The notes under the pieces were generated by a model. The model saw nothing but the letters and a program-made list of their open reading frames with translations, did not search any database and had not been told where the DNA came from. A program made the position numbers and the translations under genes. This document shows, piece by piece, positions 23,057-31,608 of a stretch of 64,000 nt of DNA; position 1 is the first letter of the stretch, and the number at the start of each line of letters is the position of its first letter. Origin of the DNA: CAXXOK01 sp964640955 (GTDB lineage: Bacteria > Bacillota > Clostridia > Christensenellales > Aristaeellaceae); contig CAZXJI010000018.1 of NCBI GenBank assembly GCA_964640955.1, forward strand, positions 8,014 through 72,013. The letters run 5' to 3'.

Positions 23057-24250
23057 TTACCGGCAATAGAGGGTGGGCATCGCCGCGTATACCGCGCAGC
23101 ACTTGACCAGGTCGGCCTTCCAGTTGCGCTCGTTGGGCGCGTGGGCCTGCGCTTCCTTGCCGGGGCCCAGGCCGATGCAGGGCACCCCGTAGCGGCCCAT
23201 GATGCTCACGCCGTTGGTGGAAAACGTCCATTTGTCCACCTTGGGCTCGCCGTACAGGCCGCGGTAGCTTGTAACCATCGCCTGCGTCGCGGGATGGTCC
23301 TCCGGCAGCACCCACGTGGGGAAGTAGCAGTCCGTGGGGTAGCTTAGCCCCGTCCAGCTCGGGCGCGCGTACTTGTACATGGTGACTTCCGCGTCGTACT
23401 TTTGGCAGCTGGGCAAAGCGCGCACCTCTTCCAGTGCGCTTTGGTAGGTTTCGCCGTCGGTCAGCCGCCGGTCCAGCGACACGGCGCAGCCGTCCGCCAC
23501 CGCGCAGCGGCTGGGCGAGGAGTAGAAAATCTCGCTGACGGTCACCGTGCCCTTACCCAGGAACGGGTCGTAGTGCAGGCGCTCGTTGAGGGCGCGAATC
23601 TCCTGCAGGATGTCCGCCATCATGTAGATGGCGTTCTTGCCGCGCTCGGGGGCGGAGCCGTGGCAGCTGATGCCCTTGACCTCCACGCGGATCTCCATGC
23701 GGCCGCGCTGGCCGCGGTAGATGTTGCCGTCGGTGGGCTCGGTGATAACGACAAACTCGGGCTTCACCTTGTCCTCATTGAGGATGTACTGCCAGCACAG
23801 GCCGTCGCAGTCCTCCTCCTGCACGGTGCCGGTGACCAGCACGCGGTACTTGTCGGAAAGCAGGCCCAGGTCTTTCATGACCCTCGCGCCGTACACGGCG
23901 CTCACGATGCCGCCCAGCTGGTCGCTGGCGCCGCGGCCGCCGATTTCGGTATCGCTCTCAAAGCCTTCGTAGGGATCAAACTCCCAGTTGTCGCGGTTGC
24001 CGATGCCCACGGTGTCGATGTGCCCGTCGAAGGCGATCAGCTTTTCGCCCGTGCCCATCACGCCCAGGATGTTGCCCATCGGGTCGACGGTCACGCTGTC
24101 GAAGCCCACGGCCTTCATTTCCTTTTCGATGCGGCGCACGTGCCCTTCCTCGCCGCAGCTTTCGCCGGGAATGGCGATCAGCTCCCGCAGAAATTGGGTC
24201 ATCGCCGCTTCGTAGCTCTGCGCCTTCGCCTTTACCTGTTCAAAGTCCAT
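23057..24250 (-). CDS. ygeY: YgeY-family selenium-metabolism-linked hydrolase (M20)
   Basis: A 397-residue M20-type metallohydrolase (ArgE/DapE/acylase group). Metal-site motifs are FDGHIDTVG, then GRGASDQLGG and TVQEEDCDGLC in the usual order, with GISCHGSAPERGKN in the lid domain. The family is recognised by its co-occurrence with YgeX, YgfK and the fused xanthine dehydrogenase. It would hydrolyse an amide or N-formyl/carbamoyl bond in a ring-opened purine product; the substrate is not proven. The start is ATG 24250 with AAGGAG upstream. Confidence 0.95.
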   Translation of the reverse strand: MDFEQVKAKAQSYEAAMTQFLRELIAIPGESCGEEGHVRRIEKEMKAVGFDSVTVDPMGNILGVMGTGEKLIAFDGHIDTVGIGNRDNWEFDPYEGFESDTEIGGRGASDQLGGIVSAVYGARVMKDLGLLSDKYRVLVTGTVQEEDCDGLCWQYILNEDKVKPEFVVITEPTDGNIYRGQRGRMEIRVEVKGISCHGSAPERGKNAIYMMADILQEIRALNERLHYDPFLGKGTVTVSEIFYSSPSRCAVADGCAVSLDRRLTDGETYQSALEEVRALPSCQKYDAEVTMYKYARPSWTGLSYPTDCYFPTWVLPEDHPATQAMVTSYRGLYGEPKVDKWTFSTNGVSIMGRYGVPCIGLGPGKEAQAHAPNERNWKADLVKCCAVYAAMPTLYCR

Positions 24251-24312
24251 GTCCGTACACTCCTTATTCGTCAAGGTTTTGCGGGAGGCCCGCCGCCGCC
24301 CTGATCCGTGCG

Positions 24313-25524
24313 TCAGCACGACGGCACCGCGCCGTCCCAGACGATTCTTTGGTAATTCTCGGGGTCGGTGTCCCCCTCGGTGGAAAAAAGCAGCACGCGG
24401 GAGGTTGCGGTCAGTCCGAGCTTCTCCCTCAGTTCGGCGTACGCCGGGCCGGTCGTCAGCGCGCTCACCACGCCCATGCCCACCGCGCCGCTCTCGCCGG
24501 AGATCACGCGCGGATCGCCCTTCACCGGAGCGCCGAGCATGCGCATGCCGCGCGCGCTGACCCAATCGGGGCAGCTCACAAAAAACGCGCTGTGGTTGCG
24601 CAGAATGTCCCAGGAGAGGGTGTTGGGCTCGCCGCAGGCCAGCCCCGCCATGATCGTACGCAGGTCGCCGGTCACGACACGGGGGCTGCCGTCGGCCGCC
24701 AGCGCCCCGCGGTAGAGGCAGTCCGCCGCCGTCGCCTCCACCACGGTCACCACCGGGGGTTGTTCCGGGTAGCGATTGGCGAAATACCCCTGCACCGCGC
24801 CCGCCAGCGAGCCCACGCCCGCCTGAATAAACACGTGCGTCGGCGGCGCGCCCGCCGACGCCTCAAACTGTTCGGCCGCCTCGCGCGCCATGGTGCCGTA
24901 CCCCTGCATGATGTGACCGGGGATGTCCTCGTAGCCGTCCCACGCCGTATCCTGCACCACCACGCCGTGGGGCGTGGCCGCGGCTTCCTTCGCCGCGAGA
25001 CGGACGCAATCGTCGTAGTTCACGTCCTCAATGGTCACCTGCGCACCCTCGCGGGCGATATTGTCGTAGCGCACCTTCACGCTGCCCTTGGGCATGTGCA
25101 CCACGGCCTTCTGTTTAAGCTGCCTCGCCGCCCAGGCCACGCCGCGGCCGTGATTGCCGTCGGTCGCGGTGAAAAAAGTCGCCTGGCCGAACTCGCGGGC
25201 GAGCCGGTCGGAGGTCAGGTAGGCGTAATCCGTCTCGGACACGTCCCGCCCGAGCTGGTCTGCGATGTAGCGGGCCATGGCGTAGGAGCCGCCCAGCACC
25301 TTGAAGGCATTGAGGCCGAAGCGGTAGCTTTCGTCCTTCACGCACAGCGCGCCCAGTCCCAGCTTGGCGGCCATGCCGGGCAGGCTGCGAAGCGGCGTGA
25401 CGTCGTACTGGGGAAAGCTTTTATGGAAGCGATACGCCTTTTCCACGTTGGCAAGGCTCATGATGGAAAGGTGGCGGTCGTCCGATTTGGGCATGTGGTT
25501 GTCCGTCCATAGAATGGGCTGCAT
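24313..25524 (-). CDS. ygeX: YgeX, diaminopropionate ammonia-lyase
   Basis: A 403-residue fold-type-II PLP enzyme that converts 2,3-diaminopropionate to pyruvate and ammonia. The PLP lysine lies in LNAFKVLGGSY, the substrate loop TATDGNHGRG follows, and the phosphate-binding glycine loop is AGVGSLAGAVQG. The length matches enterobacterial YgeX. In gut bacteria this gene is one of the markers of the urate-degrading cluster, where it would release pyruvate and ammonia, feeding lactate or short-chain fatty acids. The start is ATG 25524 with GGGAGGAAC upstream. Confidence 0.96.
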   Translation of the reverse strand: MQPILWTDNHMPKSDDRHLSIMSLANVEKAYRFHKSFPQYDVTPLRSLPGMAAKLGLGALCVKDESYRFGLNAFKVLGGSYAMARYIADQLGRDVSETDYAYLTSDRLAREFGQATFFTATDGNHGRGVAWAARQLKQKAVVHMPKGSVKVRYDNIAREGAQVTIEDVNYDDCVRLAAKEAAATPHGVVVQDTAWDGYEDIPGHIMQGYGTMAREAAEQFEASAGAPPTHVFIQAGVGSLAGAVQGYFANRYPEQPPVVTVVEATAADCLYRGALAADGSPRVVTGDLRTIMAGLACGEPNTLSWDILRNHSAFFVSCPDWVSARGMRMLGAPVKGDPRVISGESGAVGMGVVSALTTGPAYAELREKLGLTATSRVLLFSTEGDTDPENYQRIVWDGAVPSC

Positions 25525-25620
25525 GGCGGTTCCTCCCGATACGGTGTGATAGGCGCGCCGATACGCGCGGCGAAGTTATGTATTTCCCCGCACGCCTCCG
25601 GGTTTCCTGCCCGGCGCCGC

Positions 25621-25698
25621 CGCGGCGGCAATGCCGCCCGCTTTTCTGAAGCGCTATTCCCCCACGCGCTTGTAGGTTTCCTCCACAATGCGCTCCAT
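25621..25698 (-). pseudogene. remnant of a second xdhC 3' end
   Basis: A 78-base near-copy of the 3' end of xdhC plus downstream hairpin sits head to tail with the intact copy (25699-25777). It encodes the same 14 C-terminal residues (MERIVEETYKRVGE) and stop (25698-25654). The three coding differences are all third-position and synonymous; the rest are in the non-coding part. No start or upstream gene body remains. It looks like the scar of a lost paralogous gene instead of a fresh duplication. Confidence 0.75.
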
Positions 25699-25732
25699 CG
25701 CGGCGGCAATGCCGCCCCGCTTTTCTGAAAGG

Positions 25733-26218
25733 CTATTCCCCTACGCGCTTGTACGTTTCCTCCACGATGCGCTCCATGGCATTTAAGATGCTCTCGTATC
25801 CCGTGCAGCGGCACAGGTGCCCGGAAATCAGCTTGCGCAGCTCCTCGCGGCTGTAGCGCTTGCCGGTGCCCACGATCTCCACCGCGCTCATGATGAGCCC
25901 CGGCGTGCAGAAGCCGCACTGCGTGGCGGCCTCGTCGATGAACGCCTGCTGGATGGGGCTCAGTTCGCCCGTAGGGCTCTTTAATCCCTCCACGGTCATT
26001 ACGCTGCGACCCTCCGCCCACAGTGCCAGGTAGATGCAGCTGTCCACGGCCTCGCCGTCCACCAGCACCGTGCAGGCTCCGCACTCCCCCACCTCGCAGC
26101 CCTTTTTGACGCTGGTCAGGCCCAAGCGGTTGCGAAGCGTATCCAGAAGGCTCTCCCGTTCGTCCACGGGCACGGTAACCTCGCTGCCGTTGACGGTCAT
26201 GGTAAGCGTTTTATACAT
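25733..26218 (-). CDS. xdhC: xanthine dehydrogenase 2Fe-2S subunit
   Basis: A 161-residue small subunit of a three-part molybdenum hydroxylase. The plant-type 2Fe-2S loop CEVGECGACTVLVDG and the C-terminal pair QCGFCTPGL and CRCTGYESIL bind two clusters that relay electrons from molybdopterin to FAD. It overlaps xdhB by 8 bases, giving translational coupling. Downstream is a 78-base remnant that repeats its last 14 codons. It differs in sequence from the 2Fe-2S domain of the fused enzyme at 13-16 kb, so the operon codes for two distinct dehydrogenases. Confidence 0.96.
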   Translation of the reverse strand: MYKTLTMTVNGSEVTVPVDERESLLDTLRNRLGLTSVKKGCEVGECGACTVLVDGEAVDSCIYLALWAEGRSVMTVEGLKSPTGELSPIQQAFIDEAATQCGFCTPGLIMSAVEIVGTGKRYSREELRKLISGHLCRCTGYESILNAMERIVEETYKRVGE

Positions 26219-27098
26219 CGGTTTTCCCTCCCGCGTTGACGATCGCCTGCCGCACCGCGCGCCTGCCCAGCTCGCTGACCAGCTGCAGGCGGAACTCCCT
26301 GCTGGCGCGCCAGCTGGTGCGGGGCTTCACCTCGCCAAGCGCACCGGCGGCGATGCGCTGAAGCAATTCCTCGCCGATCTGCGCGCCCTGCACGGCCGCC
26401 TCCGTTTTAACGCAGCGCATGGGGGTCGGCGCGGCCACGCCGTAGGCCAGCCTGAGCTCCGCAAGCGTTTTTTTGTCCGCGGACAGCTTGACCATCGCCG
26501 CGCAGCCTAGGGTGGCGATTTCCATGGCGTTGCGCTTGCCGTACTTGATGTAGCAGCCGCCGAAGTCCTCGTAGTCCGCTCTGGCGATATGGATGGCGAC
26601 GAGAATCTCGTCGTGTTTGCGCACGGTTTTGCCCGGCCCGGTGTAAAATTCCCGGATTGGCACCGTGCGGGTGCCCTCGCCGCTCACCAGCTCCAGCGTG
26701 GCGTTGAGCGCCCAGAGGGAACTGGCGCTGTCGGCGCTGGTGACGCCGTTGCACACGTTGCCGCCGATGGTGCCCATGTTGCGGATCTGCGGGCCGCCCA
26801 CCTCGTCCACCGCGTGGGCGAGCATCGGCATGGCGGCCAGGATGATCGGGTCGTTGGCGATGCGGCTGAACACCGTCGCCGCACGGATGATCACCTCGCC
26901 CTCCGCCGTTTTTTCGATGCCGCTGAGCTCCTTAAGCCCGTGGATGCTCACCAGCGAGCAGCCGGCCAGCCGGCCTTCCCGAATCTGGATGAGCACGTCG
27001 GTGCCGCCGGAGACGACGATGGCGCTTTCGTCCGCTTGCAGCGCGCGCACGGCGTCGGCTACACCGGTCGCCTGATAGTATTTCTCGATGTCATACAT
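26211..27098 (-). CDS. xdhB: xanthine dehydrogenase FAD-binding subunit
   Basis: A 295-residue medium subunit of the CoxM/XdhB family that binds FAD and passes electrons to NAD+ or ferredoxin. The FAD-contacting blocks IVVSGGTDVLIQIREG near residue 32 and RNMGTIGGNVCNG near residue 105 are intact, and the C-terminal CO_deh_flav domain follows. It is tightly packed with overlaps of 8 bases to both xdhA and xdhC. Confidence 0.96.
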   Translation of the reverse strand: MYDIEKYYQATGVADAVRALQADESAIVVSGGTDVLIQIREGRLAGCSLVSIHGLKELSGIEKTAEGEVIIRAATVFSRIANDPIILAAMPMLAHAVDEVGGPQIRNMGTIGGNVCNGVTSADSASSLWALNATLELVSGEGTRTVPIREFYTGPGKTVRKHDEILVAIHIARADYEDFGGCYIKYGKRNAMEIATLGCAAMVKLSADKKTLAELRLAYGVAAPTPMRCVKTEAAVQGAQIGEELLQRIAAGALGEVKPRTSWRASREFRLQLVSELGRRAVRQAIVNAGGKTDV

Positions 27099-29406
27099 GC
27101 GGCTCGACCTCCTTGATGAGCCCCGCCGCCGTGAAGCCTTCCACCAGCTTCTGCGGGCTCATGGGCAGGGTGTTGAAATGCACGCCCGTCGCCTGCAGCA
27201 CGGCGTTGCGGATGGCGGGGGCGGGGGAGATGGTCGGCGGTTCGCCCAGCGACTTGTTGCCGTAGGGGCCGGAGGGGTCGATAAGCTCCACGAAGGCCGT
27301 CTCCAGATCGGGCTGATCCATGGCCGTGGGCAGCTTGTAATCCAGAAAATTGTCGTTCAGCGGTTTGCCCTTATCGCTGTAAAGCAGCTCCTCGGACAGG
27401 GCGTAGCCGATGCTCATGCTCATGCCGCCCTGCACCTGCCCCTCGGCGAGCTTGGGGTTGATGATCACGCCGCTGTCGTGCACGTTCAAAAGCTTAAGTA
27501 CTTTCACGCGGCCCACGGGAATATCCACCTCGATCTCGGCGAACGACGCGCCCGTGGAAATGGTGTTTTCCTTGCAGTCGATGCTGCATTCCGCGAAGAT
27601 GCGCTCGGCGCGCTCGCGGCTGTACTGCGCTTCCACCGCCAGGTCGGCCATCGCCATCAGCGGTTTGCGGCCCGCGCGGGTGACGACCCGGTTTTTTTCG
27701 ATGTCCAGCTCCTCGGCGGGCTTTTGGAACTTGAAGGCCGCCCAGTCGAGTATCTTCTGCTTGAGCAGCTCGCCCGTGCGCTTGGCCGCCTGCCCGCTTA
27801 CGTAGGTTTGCCTCGACGCGTACGCGCCCAGGTCGAAGGGCGCCACGTCCGTGTCCTGCGTGGACACGATGTGGATGTTGTCCTCCGTGATGCCCGTGGC
27901 TTCGGCCGCCATCTGCGTGAACACCGTATCCGCGCCCTGCCCGATCTCGGTGGCGCCCATCTGCAGGCTCACCGAGCCGTCCTCGTTGAGGAACATGCGG
28001 CAGGAGGACGTTTCCAGCGATATGGGATACACGCCGGTCTTGTAGGTGAACAGCGCCATGCCCACGCCGCGGCGCACGTCGCCCGTTTCGTTAGCGTAGC
28101 GGGCGCGCTTCTCGTCCCACCCGAACAGCTCCCGCCCTTTGGCGATCACCTCGCGGATGCCGTTGGTGTAGGCGGTGATGCCGGTGCCCGGGTCCACGTA
28201 TCCTTCGGGGATGCAGTTTTTAAGCCGGATGGTCAGCGGATCCATGTGAAGCATCAGCGCCAGGTCGTCCATCAGGCTTTCGGTGATGAAGGAGGACTGC
28301 GGGATGCCGTAGGCGCGCATGGCCCCGGCCGCGGTATGGTTGGTGTAGGCGGTGTAGCCGTTGCCCTCGGTCACCTTTTCGTCGTGGTAAAGCTGCTTGA
28401 ACATCGTGATGGTGTTCGCGCAGATGGCGTGCCCGTGCGAAGCGTAGCCGCCCTGATCGCTGTACGCTTCCAGCTTGCGCGCGACCAGCGTGCCGTCCGG
28501 CCGGGCCAGCGCTTTGGCTTTGGCGTGGATGGCGTGGCGCACGCGCGTGCAGGCCATGGTTTCCTCGCGGGTCAATTCCAGCTTCACGGGGCGGCCGCCG
28601 ACCTGCGTGCACAGAAAGGCGTTGAGCGGCTCGTAGAGCACGTCCTGCTTGTTGCCGAAGCCGCCGCCGATGTAGGGCTTGACCACGCGAATCTTCGCCC
28701 AGGGCACGCCCAGCGCCTGCCCCACCACGCGGCGCACGATATGGGGAATCTGGGTGGAGGTGACCACCACGATGCGGTTGTTTTCCATGTAGGCGAAGGA
28801 CTGCGGCGGCTCCAGATGACAGTGCTGCACCGTCTGCGTTCCGTACTCTCCCTCAACCTCGATCAGGTCCGACTCGGCGGCCTTCGCCTCCTCGTAGGTG
28901 CCGGTGCCGACCCTGTAGCCGCTCTGGCCCAGCAGGTTGGTTTCCCGCACGTCCGGGTGCAGGGGCATGGCATCGGGCGCCAGCGCGGCCTCGGTGCTCA
29001 GGATGGGCGGGTATTCCTCGTATTCCACCTTCACCAGCCGCGCCGCGCGCGCGGCGGCGATCTCGTCCTCCGCAATCACCGCGGCGATGTCGTCCCCGTA
29101 GACGCGCACGCGCTGATTGAGCAGCTTGCGGTCGTACACGTCCCCCTTCGTCCTGTCCAGTACATAGGGGTGCCCGGCGGTCGCGAACTGGATGTCGGGC
29201 ACGTCGAAGCAGGTGACGATCTTCACCACGCCCTTGACCTTCAGCGCCTCGCTCAGGTCAAAGGAGAGCACTTTGCCGTTGGCGACGGTGCTGCGCACCA
29301 CCCTGGCGACCAGCGCCCCGGTGGGGAGCAGGTCGGCCGTGTACTTGGCCGTACCCGTCACCTTGTCCAGCGCGTCCACGCGCTTGATGCTTTCCCTCAC
29401 GCCCAT
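27091..29406 (-). CDS. xdhA: xanthine dehydrogenase molybdopterin-binding subunit
   Basis: A 771-residue large subunit of a xanthine-dehydrogenase-type hydroxylase. The N-terminal domain (DKVTGTAKYTADL) and the molybdopterin domain with IGGGFGNKQDV, AMRAYGIPQ and the late GEPPTISPAPAIRNAV segment are complete; the glutamate base is expected in that last block. The substrate could be hypoxanthine, xanthine or another purine; the family also includes nicotinate and aldehyde enzymes, but the operon context favours purines. The start is ATG 29406 after AAAGGAGG. Confidence 0.95.
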   Translation of the reverse strand: MGVRESIKRVDALDKVTGTAKYTADLLPTGALVARVVRSTVANGKVLSFDLSEALKVKGVVKIVTCFDVPDIQFATAGHPYVLDRTKGDVYDRKLLNQRVRVYGDDIAAVIAEDEIAAARAARLVKVEYEEYPPILSTEAALAPDAMPLHPDVRETNLLGQSGYRVGTGTYEEAKAAESDLIEVEGEYGTQTVQHCHLEPPQSFAYMENNRIVVVTSTQIPHIVRRVVGQALGVPWAKIRVVKPYIGGGFGNKQDVLYEPLNAFLCTQVGGRPVKLELTREETMACTRVRHAIHAKAKALARPDGTLVARKLEAYSDQGGYASHGHAICANTITMFKQLYHDEKVTEGNGYTAYTNHTAAGAMRAYGIPQSSFITESLMDDLALMLHMDPLTIRLKNCIPEGYVDPGTGITAYTNGIREVIAKGRELFGWDEKRARYANETGDVRRGVGMALFTYKTGVYPISLETSSCRMFLNEDGSVSLQMGATEIGQGADTVFTQMAAEATGITEDNIHIVSTQDTDVAPFDLGAYASRQTYVSGQAAKRTGELLKQKILDWAAFKFQKPAEELDIEKNRVVTRAGRKPLMAMADLAVEAQYSRERAERIFAECSIDCKENTISTGASFAEIEVDIPVGRVKVLKLLNVHDSGVIINPKLAEGQVQGGMSMSIGYALSEELLYSDKGKPLNDNFLDYKLPTAMDQPDLETAFVELIDPSGPYGNKSLGEPPTISPAPAIRNAVLQATGVHFNTLPMSPQKLVEGFTAAGLIKEVEPHV

Positions 29407-29450
29407 GAAGGGGTTCCTCCTTTACCGTCGTATCGCGCAGTAGCGGACCA

Positions 29451-30716
29451 TCAGGGGTAAATCGGCTCGCCGCCAACGTATTTGCGTACGATTCTGCAGT
29501 CGCCCGGCAGGTACAGCACCCGTTCCAGCCGCTCCCGCACGCTCAGCGGCTGGGGATGGGGCAGGCCGGAGTCGTCCACCACGAGGGCGTCCAGCTCGTA
29601 GCCGGGCTTGAACGTGCCCACCCTGCCGAAAAACGCGCCGCCGCCCGCCGTCGCAAGGTAGAACGCCTCGGCGAGCGTCAGTGCCTTGCTGTTTTCGTCG
29701 GTCAGCCGCCAGTAGAGCTTGCTCGCCTGCACGGCGTCGGTCACGGCGCGGAACATGTCGATGGTCTGGCCGCCCGCCACGTCCGTGCCCAGCCCGACCT
29801 TCACGCCCGCGGAAAGCAGCTTGCGCACGGGGGCGATGCCGGAGCGGAGGTTCATGTTGGAGGCCGGGCAGTGCGCCACCGTCACCCCGCGCTCCTTAAG
29901 CAGCCCGATCTCGCTTTCCTCGGGGTATACCACGTGCGCCATCACCGTGCGCGGGGTGAGCATCCCGCGGCGGTCGTAGGCGTCGGCGTAGCTTACGGCT
30001 TCGGGGCAAAGCTCCCGCGCCCACCTGATTTCCGCGCGGTTCTCGGACAGGTGGCTCTGCAGCGGCGCGCCGTAGCGCTCCGCCAGTGCGGAAAGCCGCG
30101 CCATCAGCGCGTCGGAGCAGGAAGGGATGAACCGCGGCGTGACCATCGGCCTAACGCGCGTAAAGCGCTCCGTCGCCTGCGAAAGCCAGCTTTCGCAATC
30201 CGCCGCGGCCGCGTCGGCGCCGCGTTCGCACAGTTCCGGCGGGGAATTGCGATCCATGCTCACCTTGCCCGCATACCCGCGCAGGCCCGCCGCCTCAAGC
30301 TTCTCCATCAAAAGCAGGGTCGCGGGCGCGTGCAGGGTTGCAAAACAGCACAGCCGCGTGGTCGCGCTTGTGCGCATCGCTTCGGCGAACATCCCGTAAG
30401 CCGTATCGGCGTAGGCCAGGTCGTCGTACTTGCTCTCCTCAGGGAAGGCGCGCTGGTTAAGCCACTCGATCAGCTCCAGATCCATACCCAGCCCGCGATA
30501 GGCAAACTGCGGCGCGTGCACGTGCAAATCGCACATGCCGGGGAGGATCAGCATCCCGCTCAGGTCGGTCACCGGCAGCCCGGCGAAGCGGGGCGGAAGC
30601 GTTTGAAAAGCGCCCGAGCACCTGCCTCCCTCAACGACCAGATACCCGTTCGCGAGCGTCGTTAAACATTGCGGGCCATCGCTATAGCAGAGATCGCCTT
30701 TCAATACAAAATCCAT
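29451..30716 (-). CDS. guaD: guanine deaminase-type amidohydrolase
   Basis: A 421-residue metal-dependent deaminase, first gene of the purine operon. LPGMCDLHVHAPQFAYRGLG is the guanine-deaminase form of the first metal motif; SHLSENRAEI, MAHVVYPEESEI and GLGTDVAGGQ give the remaining ligands. It would convert guanine to xanthine, feeding the xanthine dehydrogenases. The start is ATG 30716 with GTGAGGA upstream, about 45 bases after a consensus promoter. Other cytosine/purine deaminases of the superfamily are possible but less likely. Confidence 0.9.
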   Translation of the reverse strand: MDFVLKGDLCYSDGPQCLTTLANGYLVVEGGRCSGAFQTLPPRFAGLPVTDLSGMLILPGMCDLHVHAPQFAYRGLGMDLELIEWLNQRAFPEESKYDDLAYADTAYGMFAEAMRTSATTRLCCFATLHAPATLLLMEKLEAAGLRGYAGKVSMDRNSPPELCERGADAAAADCESWLSQATERFTRVRPMVTPRFIPSCSDALMARLSALAERYGAPLQSHLSENRAEIRWARELCPEAVSYADAYDRRGMLTPRTVMAHVVYPEESEIGLLKERGVTVAHCPASNMNLRSGIAPVRKLLSAGVKVGLGTDVAGGQTIDMFRAVTDAVQASKLYWRLTDENSKALTLAEAFYLATAGGGAFFGRVGTFKPGYELDALVVDDSGLPHPQPLSVRERLERVLYLPGDCRIVRKYVGGEPIYP

Positions 30717-30761
30717 AAGTTATCCTCACGTCTCGGCAAAAGCCTGTCGTCTCCTGCGCTT

Positions 30762-30790
30762 ATTATACGGCCCGCGGCAATCGATGTCAA
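30762..30790 (-). promoter_or_regulatory. consensus promoter of the purine operon
   Basis: On the minus strand a perfect TTGACA (30785-30790) and a perfect TATAAT (30762-30767) are separated by exactly 17 bases. It lies immediately after the livF terminator and 45 bases before guaD. With the terminator at 12861-12904 it defines a transcript of about 18 kb. Confidence 0.92.
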
Positions 30791-30796
30791 ATCCCC

Positions 30797-30839
30797 AAAA
30801 AGCAAGGGCGCACGCCGTTTTCACGACACGCGCCCTTGC
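30797..30839 (-). terminator. intrinsic terminator after livF
   Basis: On the minus strand GCAAGGGCGC (30830-30839) pairs with GCGCCCTTGC (30802-30811), followed by TTTTT (30797-30801). It separates the ABC transporter operon from the purine operon promoter that follows it by only six bases. Confidence 0.9.
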
Positions 30840-30885
30840 GTGATACGCACGAAAAGCATACGAACGGCCCTAAGCCGCGGCGGTT

Positions 30886-31608
30886 TCAGTGCCGGCTCTT
30901 GTGCCCCAGGTAAGCCTCCCGCACGCTTTGGTTGTTCAAAAGCGCCTCGCCCGTGTCCTGCAGGGTGATGCTCCCGGTCTGCATCACGTACCCGTAATGC
31001 GCGGCGTGCAGCGCGGCGTTGGCGTTCTGCTCGATTAAAAGGATCGTGATGCCCTGCTCGCTCAGCTGCCGGATAATGCCGAAGATGTCCTTCACCACCA
31101 GCGGCGCGAGGCCCAGGGAAGGCTCGTCCATCATCATCAGCTTCGGCCGGGTCATCAGCGCGCGGCCGACCGCCAGCATCTGCTGTTCGCCGCCGGAAAG
31201 CGTGCCCGCCAGCTGCCAGGAGCGTTCCTTGAGCCGGGGAAACAGCGCGTGCACGCGTTCCAGATCGGCGCGAATGCCTTCTTCGTCCTTGCGCAGATAC
31301 GCGCCGATCTTCAGGTTTTCCAGCACCGTCAGGTTGGGGAACACCCGGCGGCCTTCCGGCACCATGGCGATGCCGCGCTGGACGATCTTCTGCGTGTCCA
31401 TGCCCAGGATGTTCTCGCCCATAAAGCGGATGGAGCCGCCCTTGGCCTTCACGATGCCGCTGATGGTGCGAAGCGTGGTGGATTTACCCGCGCCGTTGGC
31501 CCCGATCAGGGTGACGATCTGCCCCTCGTCCACGTTGAAGCTGACGCCCTTGAGCGCTTCGATGCCGCCGTAGCTGACGCGCAGGTCCCTAACTTCCAAA
31601 AGGCTCAT
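30886..31608 (-). CDS. livF: Liv-type ABC transporter ATPase (LivF)
   Basis: A 240-residue ABC ATPase of the LivF branch. Walker A is GANGAGKST, the signature is LSGGEQQML and Walker B LMMMDEPSLGLAP. It energises a high-affinity importer together with LivG. The start ATG 31608 overlaps the livG stop by four bases. Last gene of the livJ-H-M-G-F order, followed by a strong terminator. The substrate cannot be read from an ATPase. Confidence 0.95.
   Translation of the reverse strand: MSLLEVRDLRVSYGGIEALKGVSFNVDEGQIVTLIGANGAGKSTTLRTISGIVKAKGGSIRFMGENILGMDTQKIVQRGIAMVPEGRRVFPNLTVLENLKIGAYLRKDEEGIRADLERVHALFPRLKERSWQLAGTLSGGEQQMLAVGRALMTRPKLMMMDEPSLGLAPLVVKDIFGIIRQLSEQGITILLIEQNANAALHAAHYGYVMQTGSITLQDTGEALLNNQSVREAYLGHKSRH

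Noticed and set aside
13279..31608. Arginine deiminase pathway, suggested by carbamate kinase and a carbamoyltransferase
   Set aside because: No arcA is present, the carbamoyltransferase is of the YgeW type, and every neighbour belongs to purine catabolism.
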